This document shows, piece by piece, positions 7,744-14,379 of a stretch of DNA of 18,723 bases (positions are counted from its first letter, which is position 1; every line of letters starts with the position of its first letter). The position numbers and the translations under genes were made by a program. The stretch is from JBKPCD01 sp046727175 (GTDB taxonomy: Bacteria; Acidobacteriota; Vicinamibacteria; Vicinamibacterales; 2-12-FULL-66-21): contig JBKPCD010000135.1 of NCBI GenBank assembly GCA_046727175.1, positions 1 through 18,723 on the forward strand, read 5' to 3'. The notes beneath the pieces were generated by a model that saw only the letters and a list, made by a program, of their open reading frames with translations, was not told the DNA's origin and made no database searches.

Positions 7744-8511
7744 CTACGCCCAGATCACAAAGGTGACCACCTTGCGATCGCCCCCAAAGTCCCGCTCGAA
7801 CACCTGCGCACGACCGCCGCGGGTGGTGCGCATCAGCTGACCCCATTCGGAAGGCGACGACAGATCGAGGCCTGGTGCCGCTTGCGTTGAACCGCCGACG
7901 GTTGACGTCGAATCGAGATGTGAATAGATGATCCCGAGCTCGTCGTAATCGTGCTGGTCAGGGTGCTGATTCCGCGTAGGATCGTTCGAATAGTCCATGC
8001 ACGTGCCGAGCGGCGGATTATCGAAATTCTCGTCCTGATGATCGAGCCCGAAGGTGTGGCCAACTTCCTGACATACGACCAGCTGTCGCCACGCGTCCGT
8101 GTCGTACTTCGGTGTATTGAAATATGTGTCGTTCAGTCTGACTGAGCCCTGGGTGATGTGTTTTCCGCTGACCCAGATCTGCGCGATGCCGAGCCAACCA
8201 TTGTTGCCATAACTCCCATTGCACACTTCGACACCGCCTGGCGAAGGCCGACAGTTCTTGCTCTTCGCTTGCCCTCCGACGACGGCCGTATTCAAGACAG
8301 TAGATTTGCTCCAGTCGGATGATGCGGTGTCTAAATGGCCATCCCAATCGGACGTGACATTGTCTCCCAGTCGGACAGTGAACGGGTTTGACGTCCGAGC
8401 CCAATGGTACCCATTCCAGGAATGATTAGCGGATGGAAACGATTCGAACAGAGCAACTGTCACGATCATGGCGCCGACAGTGGTCGATCTCCGAAGCAGA
8501 CGTCGGTTCAT
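7744..8511 (-). CDS. Secreted metzincin-like zinc protease with variant motif QEVGHTFGLDH
   Basis: A 255-residue protein with an N-terminal signal (arginines, then VGAMIVTVALF, about 11-28). The domain shows metzincin organisation: Q148-E-V-G-H152-T-F-G155-L-D-H158 in place of HExxHxxGxxH, followed by a Met-turn-like CMDYSND at 171-177. The catalytic Glu, two of three His ligands and the Gly are present, but the first His is Gln. Four Cys are visible (C87, C97, C147, C171), possibly paired. ATG 8511 is preceded by GGAGGG at a suitable distance on the - strand. Family knowledge predicts an extracellular zinc endopeptidase; the substitution means activity cannot be assumed. It converges with the CHRD gene and appears to have its own promoter, so it need not belong to the copper operon upstream. 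Confidence 0.85.
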   Translation of the reverse strand: MNRRLLRRSTTVGAMIVTVALFESFPSANHSWNGYHWARTSNPFTVRLGDNVTSDWDGHLDTASSDWSKSTVLNTAVVGGQAKSKNCRPSPGGVEVCNGSYGNNGWLGIAQIWVSGKHITQGSVRLNDTYFNTPKYDTDAWRQLVVCQEVGHTFGLDHQDENFDNPPLGTCMDYSNDPTRNQHPDQHDYDELGIIYSHLDSTSTVGGSTQAAPGLDLSSPSEWGQLMRTTRGGRAQVFERDFGGDRKVVTFVIWA

Positions 8512-8544
8512 TCGGGTCCCTCCCTGAGTTAGATGCGCCCGTCA

Positions 8545-8574
8545 TATATACGTTGGTCGAGGCGGGCCGCGCAA
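8545..8574 (-). promoter_or_regulatory. Candidate sigma-70-type promoter of the metzincin-like gene
   Basis: On the - strand TTGCGC (8574-8569) and TATATA (8550-8545) are separated by 18 bases, about 34 bp before the ATG. The AT-rich TATATAT stands out in GC-rich surroundings. The prediction is by eye only. Confidence 0.4.
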
Positions 8575-8696
8575 CGGCGCGCTACTGAATGCGGTGAATG
8601 GCTCAGCTGACGGTGCGTTCCGCAGGTCGGAAGAGGGAGGTGAGCGGCCGCACCGATCGCGTGTGGGCGAGTGCGTGATTTAACCGTCGGCTGATG

Positions 8697-9149
8697 TCAG
8701 TTTGCCACGTCGCACGGGGTGCGACCAACAACGAACGGGGTGCCGACCGTCACTTGGAGCGCTTGAATGATCTGCGAGGTGCAGCCCACATACAGCACTA
8801 TCATCGCCTCTTGGCGGTAGAAGTGCGGCGTACTTATCCACGCGACTCGTGTTGTCGGACTCGGCTGCCCATCGGGAGAGATCAATGCGGCCTCGGCGGC
8901 TGCGGCGTCGGCGTCGCGGTAAATGAACACACTGAGTTGCGTATCGTTTACTCGAACTTGTTGAGCGGGGACTGAGAAGAAGCCGTTCACGTTCGGCGCG
9001 ATCTCATCCCCGACGCTGACCCTCAATCCCTGTCGACCGAGAGCCTGAACAAACTGGTCCAAAGAAATAGAGGAAGTCGGTGTCACCGGGCTGTCACACG
9101 TGACGGTCAGAAGGGCACACGAAAGGATCGCCACAACCGCTCGGCTCAT
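8697..9149 (-). CDS. Small secreted or lipoprotein-like protein of unknown function
   Basis: A 150-residue protein beginning MSRAVVAILSCALLTVTCDSP. The hydrophobic segment ends at C18, which could be a lipobox cysteine although T at -1 is not ideal; a conventional signal peptide is the alternative. The mature part has no recognised domain. It includes SLDQFVQALGRQGLRVSVGD, a basic-poor alpha/beta pattern, and two further Cys (VGCTS and RTPCDV) that may pair. I recognise the general type as a conserved hypothetical of Acidobacteria-like genomes but can assign no function. ATG 9149 is preferred over the in-frame TTG at 9197 because the hydrophobic segment then lies at the N-terminus. It starts 54 bp after the preceding PepSY-type gene on the same strand and may be the last gene of that operon. 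Confidence 0.7.
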   Translation of the reverse strand: MSRAVVAILSCALLTVTCDSPVTPTSSISLDQFVQALGRQGLRVSVGDEIAPNVNGFFSVPAQQVRVNDTQLSVFIYRDADAAAAEAALISPDGQPSPTTRVAWISTPHFYRQEAMIVLYVGCTSQIIQALQVTVGTPFVVGRTPCDVAN

Positions 9150-9203
9150 ATTCACCGTCGAAGGGTAGACGAACCCAATTTCACCAACGGTTTTCAATTA
9201 AGG

Positions 9204-9857
9204 TTAGAGCAGCCAGCGAAACCCGGCCAAGAAAGCACTGCAGCTCACGAACCCCAGAAGCAATGCGACGACGCCCGCTCGACGTTTGGCCTTCAGTGGG
9301 TACCACATGACGTAGCTGCTCAACACCATCACGATCAGCCCCACGGCCACGGCATCCATCGAGAGTGCCCACACGCTGGTCAACGTCCAATCGCGGCGGT
9401 TACGGGTATCACCAGCCCGCACGCCAGTGAACGTGTGCAGCACGTGCATGATGCCCCATACATTTACGTCATTCCGCTGCAGCGTCGCACGGCCGGATCC
9501 AAGGTCGGCATTCACGTCGATCACGAGTCCCGGTCGACTCACCTGAAAGACGAATGGTCCGGTGGCCTGTTGTGTCGCTGGCCATTGAATCTCGCCGGAA
9601 ATGCCGAACTGCCGCATGAGATCGCGTGCTCGTTCGATATCAGTCGTCGCCGGAGGGAGCTGAAACTGGCGCTCGGTCGTGCTCTGAATGCGGTTGGGCC
9701 AGAACTGCGCAAACTGCCATCGTGGATGGTTCAACAGCAACCCGGTGAAGACAAACAACCAACAGAAGAACAGAAGGTATAGCCCGATGTAGTAGTGGAC
9801 CCGGCGATTCCAGACGAGGAACACGTCTGTCGCGCCACGCTCGCGCCGTCCAGGCAT
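9204..9857 (-). CDS. PepSY-associated transmembrane-type membrane protein
   Basis: About 217 residues: a first helix near 20-43 (HYYIGLYLLFFCWLFVFTGLLLNH), a periplasmic domain of about 120 residues, then two C-terminal helices (SMDAVAVGLIVMVLSSYVMWY and the last 20 residues). HIS-bearing MHVLHTFTGV precedes the second helix, and LKAKRRAG lies between helices 2 and 3. This is the layout of PepSY-associated TM proteins, which are linked to siderophore or metal reduction and transport at the inner membrane. The start is uncertain: ATG 9857 lies 8 bp past the upstream gene's stop (9867-9865) with GAGG very close, while ATG 9881 would overlap that gene. It shares its architecture with the upstream gene, so the two look like diverged duplicates acting as a pair. 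Confidence 0.75.
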   Translation of the reverse strand: MPGRRERGATDVFLVWNRRVHYYIGLYLLFFCWLFVFTGLLLNHPRWQFAQFWPNRIQSTTERQFQLPPATTDIERARDLMRQFGISGEIQWPATQQATGPFVFQVSRPGLVIDVNADLGSGRATLQRNDVNVWGIMHVLHTFTGVRAGDTRNRRDWTLTSVWALSMDAVAVGLIVMVLSSYVMWYPLKAKRRAGVVALLLGFVSCSAFLAGFRWLL

Positions 9858-9864
9858 CGCCTCG

Positions 9865-10492
9865 TCAAGCTGCGATCGCATACACCAGCCCGCAGAACGT
9901 AACTGCGCCAGCGAGGAGCAGGAGGAGGCCCACTCGACGCTCAGCCTTGAGGGCGACCCACAGATAGATGCCACTGACCGTGATGAACAGGACCAGATAC
10001 GTTGTCGCATCCGCGACGACACGCCAAGCGCGCATGAGCCGTGAGTTTCCACGGATATCGGCGTTGTGCGGTCCGGGCATCTTATGGAGATACGCGAAGG
10101 CATCGCCAAATGATTGCCGTCGGGAGGTCACGAGCGACGATCGCTGTTCGTAATCGAGACTGACAAGCGTGTCGAGGCCTGGCGTTCGGACGGGAATAAT
10201 CAGACGATGCTCGCTAGCGACGTGTCGAACGAAGTCGATCTCCCCGTGGACGCCAAGCTGCTCGAGCACGGGGCGGAGCGCATCGACTTTGGTCCGCCCC
10301 TGCAAGTGAGCAATGTCGAGCGGAACGCGGAGGTTGGTCGCGACACGCGACGTGTCAGACGGTCCCGGCGGCGGCCTTTGTGTGAAGCCGTGCACGAGGT
10401 AAAAAACGCTGGCCGAGAACACGGATGAATGGGCTGAGAAATAGACCAACGTACAGATGGAGATCGCGGGTGACCAGGTAAAAGCGTCGCAT
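9865..10492 (-). pseudogene. PepSY-associated transmembrane-type protein, frameshifted near the start
   Basis: Reading from ATG 10492 the frame gives MRRFYLVTRDLHLYVGLFLSPFI, a typical first half of the PepSY-TM helix, and then loses sense. The continuation VFSASVFYLVHGF lies in another frame, which stays open to TGA 9867-9865. The switch must occur around 10421-10428 (bases CATTCATCCGTGTTC on the - strand). Restoring two bases would give SPFILVFSAS, as expected for the family; one extra base is the alternative. Downstream are a periplasmic domain of about 120 residues, YLHKMPGPH, and two C-terminal helices (TYLVLFITVSGIYLWVALKAERR and the final 20 residues). Everything apart from one lesion looks coding. 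It lies 39 bp after the YcnI-like gene, with no clear ribosome site. The role would be inner-membrane metal or haem redox, by family. Confidence 0.75.
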
Positions 10493-10531
10493 GCCGAGAC
10501 GTTCGGAACTGAATCAGAGCCGGCTGGTCGA

Positions 10532-11401
10532 TCACCTCTCTTGACCGGTAGGTCTTCGTGCTGGCCGGCTCGATGTGTGTGAGTGGCGAATCTTCCAATT
10601 CCCCGCGGAATCTTTGACCAGTACGAGCGTTTCGAGCCCGCGCGAGTCGATGTCGCGCTCGCCCATTTTGGCCTTGATGGAGTAGTCGGACGTGGCGTAC
10701 GCCGACTGACCGCCAGGGAGAACGATCACTCTCGTGTTGCTGTGCTCGAATTGCAGGCGCGCGAACGCTTTGAGCTCAGGACCCAAATGTCGATCGCGAT
10801 AATCAACCCACCCGTTGTTGATTCCGCCGCCTTCGTAGATCGTGACATCAGGATGGTAGAACGTCGCGAGCTTGTCGAGGTCCTTGGCATTGAACGCTGC
10901 GTCGTAGCCCTTCAGCCAGGTCTCCACAGCGGAGGACTCGCCGTTCGACGGCTGAGGGGATCCAGCGTCAGCCGTGAGTTTCGTGACAGACGCAGGCCTG
11001 CGCTCCCCGGCACGACCGATCCAGTCGATGGTCGTTCCGTCCGCGAAGTGCTGACGCGCCTTCCAGACCATGTCGCCCGATTCCGGATTTCGTGCGCGAA
11101 ACACGAATTCCGCTGCAGCTTTCGGAGGAATCTCCTTCTTCCAGGTGATTGCCGTAATGCGGTCACCCTCTTTCTCGGTCTCGAACGTCGCGCCATCGTG
11201 AGGGAAAACCTCGAGCACCACCAGACCTGCGGGAGTCTCGAGCTGGACATGCGTAGTCGCAACGGCACCCTCTGTCGGTACTCTGACCGTGTAGCGCTCT
11301 TCCGCGCCGCCCTTCGATTCGCGAGGTCGGACGCTGACATGTGCGAAGGCAAGCGACGGGGCCGCCACCAGCACGATTCCGAGAAGTGCGAAGCGTCTCA
11401 T
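10532..11401 (-). CDS. YcnI-like (DUF1775) copper-associated domain fused to a SnoaL/DUF4440-like domain
   Basis: A 289-residue secreted protein. The signal peptide is about 1-20 (LLGIVLVAAPSLAFA), so cleavage would leave H21 as the mature N-terminus (HVSVRPRESK). This is the hallmark of YcnI-type proteins, where the N-terminal His helps bind Cu(II). The DUF1775 domain runs to about residue 140 (RYTVRVPTEG, THVQLETPAG, ITAITWKKEIPPKAAAEFVF). A Pro/Ser/Gly linker (about 145-157) leads to an NTF2-like domain at 158-280: AFNAKDLDKLATFYHPDV, DYRDRHLGPELKAF and the closing WKIRHSHTSSRP typical of DUF4440/SnoaL-like folds. YcnI proteins normally end after the first domain or in a membrane helix. 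ATG 11401 has GGAGG upstream. It lies 16 bp after the DUF5666-like gene in a copper-themed operon, which supports a metallochaperone role. What the second domain does is unknown. Confidence 0.87.
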   Translation of the reverse strand: MRRFALLGIVLVAAPSLAFAHVSVRPRESKGGAEERYTVRVPTEGAVATTHVQLETPAGLVVLEVFPHDGATFETEKEGDRITAITWKKEIPPKAAAEFVFRARNPESGDMVWKARQHFADGTTIDWIGRAGERRPASVTKLTADAGSPQPSNGESSAVETWLKGYDAAFNAKDLDKLATFYHPDVTIYEGGGINNGWVDYRDRHLGPELKAFARLQFEHSNTRVIVLPGGQSAYATSDYSIKAKMGERDIDSRGLETLVLVKDSAGNWKIRHSHTSSRPARRPTGQER

Positions 11402-11417
11402 GCGAGTCCTCCGTCTG

Positions 11418-11753
11418 CTATTTGGATGCGACTGCCTCAGGCAGCCGGATCTCTGTGGCGATCATCATCGTCTTTCCGTCTTTTCCCTTAGTCTCCATCG
11501 CGGTCACGACGACACGTTCGCCCGGCTTGATGTCCTCGGGCTTCGCCCTGGTTCTCCCACGCAGGATTTTGGTCTTCTCGTTCAGCGTGATCGCCGCGCT
11601 TTTCCCGTCGGTCGCCTTGACTTCGAGATGGTTGTCATGCAGCGTGGCAACGGTTCCCATTACCTTGTGCAGGTGGCCTTCATGAGCACGACCGTACGTT
11701 GGCAATGCAAGCGCCATCGCGAGCGTGGCCGCAATGAGGAATCTTCTATTCAT
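11418..11753 (-). CDS. Secreted DUF5666-like small protein with N-terminal His cluster
   Basis: A 111-residue exported protein. The signal peptide spans about 1-22 (FLIAATLAMALALPTY). The mature N-terminus carries H24, H27 and H29 (HEGHLHK), a plausible metal site. The remaining 80 residues form a beta-rich small barrel pattern (KVMGTVATLHDNHLEVKA, AITLNEKTKIL, KPGERVVVTAM, TEIRLP) resembling DUF5666/OB-type domains and recalling periplasmic CusF-size proteins, though the CusF copper-site residues are not evident. The ATG overlaps the cytochrome c stop as ATGA, and AGGAGG lies about 6 bases before the start, within the end of the cytochrome gene. Probably periplasmic metal binding; this is inferred from the His cluster and context. 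Confidence 0.82.
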   Translation of the reverse strand: MNRRFLIAATLAMALALPTYGRAHEGHLHKVMGTVATLHDNHLEVKATDGKSAAITLNEKTKILRGRTRAKPEDIKPGERVVVTAMETKGKDGKTMMIATEIRLPEAVASK

Positions 11754-12390
11754 TCCTTTCCTCCTGGATGCTTATGTGGTCTGGTCGGTGCGACCGTTGG
11801 CTGTTTGCCGCCGCCCTTGAGAAACTCCTCTTCCTCGATCTGCTGCCGGATTTCAGCCGGTGACTTCGGATTCAGAGATTCCATCTCCTCCAGCTCCTCG
11901 GGTGTGAGCTTTGGCAGCCGTCGTATGAAGTGCACGAGATGCCAGCTCGCCTCTTCACCTTCCTTCGTGCCGGTGCTCCACGCCGGCATGCCTGTGAATC
12001 GAATACCGTTCTCGATGATCCAGAACAACTCACCGTCCGTCAGATTCTGCGTGACCACCTGGCGCATGTCGGGTGGCTTCGGCCAGAGGCCGTGACCGAT
12101 CTCGGTCTTTCCACTCCCTCGTTCCCATGGCAGGTGGCACAGTGATCCGCGAAGTGTGCGCGGCCCTCCGCGATGACCTCCGTCGAATACTCGACGGGGT
12201 TCCTCAGCGACTTCGCCCGCCGAGCAATGGCCATGTTGCGAACGCGTCAAGCCATGAATTGCTCGACGCGCCCTGGCTGCTCCTTCGCGCTCACGCCGCT
12301 GTTGACGAAATACCAGATTCCGATCGCGCCTACGACGATCGCCAGTGCCAGCAACAGCAGAAGCGCCTTCAGTACGGATCCTATGCGCAC
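11750..12390 (-). pseudogene. Membrane-anchored c-type cytochrome, broken by a nonsense codon and a frameshift
   Basis: From GTG 12390 the frame begins VRIGSVLKALL with a membrane helix (LLLLLALAIVVGAIGIWYFV). It meets TGA at 12249-12247 (codon 48), where family logic expects ARRVR, so CGA to TGA is likely. The same frame then continues RNMAIARRAKSLRNPVEYS and reaches the haem motif CATCH (12141-12127) in HFADHCATCHGNEG. Just after, at about 12112-12120, the sense frame changes: the remainder SGKTEIGHGLWPKPPDMR, ELFWIIENGIRFTGMPAW (axial Met region) and HFIRRLPKLTPEELEEME is open in another frame to TGA 11752-11750. Restoring one base in GAGGGAGTGG would join GNEG to SGKTEIG. The intact form would be a class I cytochrome c with an N-terminal anchor. 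It follows the YHS stop by one base (TGA-C-GTG) and overlaps the next gene by ATGA. Confidence 0.85.
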
Positions 12391-12391
12391 G

Positions 12392-13057
12392 TCATTTCTT
12401 CGATTTCTTCGCGAACTTCGCCGGGTTCTTGAGGAACGCCTTTCGCGACTGCTCTGAACTGAAGTAGTAGGTGTGCCCTTGATACGTGGCCTTGGGTGCC
12501 GTTGCAGGATCGACTGTCAGTCCATTGACCGGATCGACCTGCTTGCCGTCTGGCTGCCCTGACGAATGGCCGCCATGCGGATCGGCAGCCTTCGAGCCCT
12601 CCGGCTTCGGCGCCGCAGGGGCAGTTTTCGTCGCGGCAGCGGCGCTCGGCATCGTGTGACCGGCATGTGGATCTGGCACCGCGCCGGACGGCTGCGCCGA
12701 CTGCGCGCTGCCTGACGACGGCCTCGTTGGCACCGTGTTGCTTGCATGCGGATCCGTCGACGCGGCGGCCGTTGAGCAGGGCGCCGCCTGCGCACGGATG
12801 TCTCGGAGCGCCGCTTCGAGACTCTCGATCGCGGCCCGCATGTCCGGCGGACTGTTCGACAATCGCGCTGCCTCGGCGCGGCCCATTGCGGCAGTGATGA
12901 TGTTGGCGATGACCGGCTGGACACGCAGGCATTGGGCCAGTTCGCCGCTCGGTGGCTGCGGGGCACTTCCTTGATGCGCCTCGTGCTGAGCCCAGGCAAA
13001 GGTCGGCATGACGAAGGTGGCAACGGCAGTTGTCACCCACAACGTGTAAGTCCTCAT
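12392..13057 (-). CDS. Periplasmic His-rich protein with C-terminal YHS domain
   Basis: A 221-residue exported protein with a signal peptide at about 1-23 (LWVTTAVATFVMPTFAWA). After HEAHQG there is a helical region (about 38-95) containing C43 and C94. A low-complexity Ala/Pro/Ser linker follows with repeated metal-binding-like clusters: DPHASN (102), DPHAGHTM (129-136) and DPHGGHSS (159-166). The C-terminus (174-219) is a YHS domain: VDPVNGLTVDP, TYQGHTYYFSSEQSRKAFLKNPAKFAKK. Compared with classical YHS domains (DPVCGM and YFCS), both Cys positions are Asn/Ser. YHS domains occur in copper ATPases and heavy-metal proteins, so a periplasmic copper-binding role is plausible. ATG 13057 overlaps the TolC stop as ATGA; the stop is 1 nt before the cytochrome GTG. 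Confidence 0.85.
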   Translation of the reverse strand: MRTYTLWVTTAVATFVMPTFAWAQHEAHQGSAPQPPSGELAQCLRVQPVIANIITAAMGRAEAARLSNSPPDMRAAIESLEAALRDIRAQAAPCSTAAASTDPHASNTVPTRPSSGSAQSAQPSGAVPDPHAGHTMPSAAAATKTAPAAPKPEGSKAADPHGGHSSGQPDGKQVDPVNGLTVDPATAPKATYQGHTYYFSSEQSRKAFLKNPAKFAKKSKK

Positions 13058-14379
13058 CTTTCCTTTTCCCTTCCGGTGTTCGGTATTTCACTTCCAGCAC
13101 CCGCGTTTGCCGGTGCATCGAGGCCGTCTCCGGCCAGCAATCCCTGAAGCTGCAGCGCCGCGCGCCACGCCTCGTTCAGACTCTCGAGATACGCGGTCGA
13201 CATTTCGAAGAACGTCCGTTGCGCGACAAGCACTTGCGGGTACGCCGCAGCCATTTCGCGATATCGCGAGAGGTACAGTCGATATGCCTCCTCGGCTCGT
13301 GGCAGGATCTCGGAGCGGTAGGTTTCGGCCGCTCGGAGTGCCGTGAGGTAGTCAGCGAATTGAGAGGCGGCGCGCGATTGAAGCGCGAGCTCCAGTCGCG
13401 TCACCTCGGCTTGCGCTCGTGTTTCATCGGCACGAGCTGCGGCGACGCCGCCCACGTTCCGATTGAACAGCGGTACATTGACGCCGGCCTCGAGCGAGCC
13501 TTCCCATCCGATCGGCCGTCCGGTGTCTTCGCCGTGCTCGCGGTTGTAGTTACTGCCGCCACGCAGGAAGAGATCGGGAAACGTCTCACGTCGTGCCCGA
13601 GCCGTAACGGCCCGCGCCCGTTCAAGGTCGGCACGCGCAGCTCGCAGCTCGGGGCTCTGTTCCAAGACTGTTCGAAAGGTCTGCTCACGCTCGAGATTCG
13701 GGATGGCGGCATCGATGCTGCCTGCGAGTGCACGATCTGCGACATCCCGAACGCCAGTGAGCGCCGCAAGTTGCGCGCGCAGCGCAAACCGCTCGTTCCT
13801 CGACCGATTCAGCTGCAACTGCAGCCGTCTCGATTCGATTTCGATCTCGAGATAATCCGGCCGATCTGCCGCGCCGACGTTGAACAGCTGTGCGGTCACA
13901 CCGACGGCCTCTGAAGCAAGCGCCGCCAGCCGCTCCTGGACCTCGATCCGGCGCTCGCTAAGGAGGACTGAGTAATACGTCTGACGCACAGAGTTCAGAA
14001 TTCGCAGCCTTTGCAAGTCTCGTACGGCTTCGGCCTGTTCGACCGTTTTTTGGAACACGTTTTGTGAAAGCCGCAGCTTGCCGCCGAGCGGGATCGTTTG
14101 TTCGACGAAGAAGCCGTGCTCACCACGTCGATCCAGATCGCCTGTCTTGATTTCCTCGCCGGAATAACCGATCACGGGATTCGGAAGAGCGCCAGCCTGG
14201 CGAGTACGCCCTCGTGCGGCGTCGATACCGGCTGCCGCCGCAGCGGCTGTCGGGTTGTTTTGGAGCGCCAGCCGCTCGAGTTGGTCGAGCGTGATCGGCG
14301 TCGCGGTTGTCGCTGGTGTTTGAGCCTGAGCCGCCCCAGCGACGAGGATGACCGCGATGACAGCCGCGCTCCGCATCAT
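13054..14379 (-). CDS. TolC-family outer-membrane efflux channel
   Basis: A 441-residue protein with a signal peptide (MMRSAAVIAVILVAGAAQAQ). It has the two repeated OEP halves: first ITLDQLERLALQNNP with ALPNPVIGYSGEE and FFVEQTIPLGGKLRLSQ; second FRTVLEQSPELRAARADLERARA with FPDLFLRGGSNYN and EAGVNVPLFNRNVGGVAAARAD. These are long alpha-helical barrel segments separated by short beta segments. The size and motifs fit the CzcC/CusC-like branch of metal efflux channels. ATG 14379 overlaps the multicopper oxidase stop (ATGA); a G-rich stretch upstream acts as ribosome site, and longer in-frame extensions lack signal peptide character. No RND pump or adaptor gene is in the window, so the inner-membrane partner must be elsewhere or was lost. 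Confidence 0.93.
   Translation of the reverse strand: MMRSAAVIAVILVAGAAQAQTPATTATPITLDQLERLALQNNPTAAAAAAGIDAARGRTRQAGALPNPVIGYSGEEIKTGDLDRRGEHGFFVEQTIPLGGKLRLSQNVFQKTVEQAEAVRDLQRLRILNSVRQTYYSVLLSERRIEVQERLAALASEAVGVTAQLFNVGAADRPDYLEIEIESRRLQLQLNRSRNERFALRAQLAALTGVRDVADRALAGSIDAAIPNLEREQTFRTVLEQSPELRAARADLERARAVTARARRETFPDLFLRGGSNYNREHGEDTGRPIGWEGSLEAGVNVPLFNRNVGGVAAARADETRAQAEVTRLELALQSRAASQFADYLTALRAAETYRSEILPRAEEAYRLYLSRYREMAAAYPQVLVAQRTFFEMSTAYLESLNEAWRAALQLQGLLAGDGLDAPANAGAGSEIPNTGREKER

Noticed and set aside
10583..11491. 302-codon open frame on the + strand
   Set aside because: Antisense shadow of the YcnI-SnoaL gene; no motif or ribosome site, and the - strand frame is clearly a secreted two-domain protein.
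13030..13914. 294-codon open frame on the + strand
   Set aside because: Antisense to the TolC gene, which has clear OEP repeats; no family features in the + strand product.
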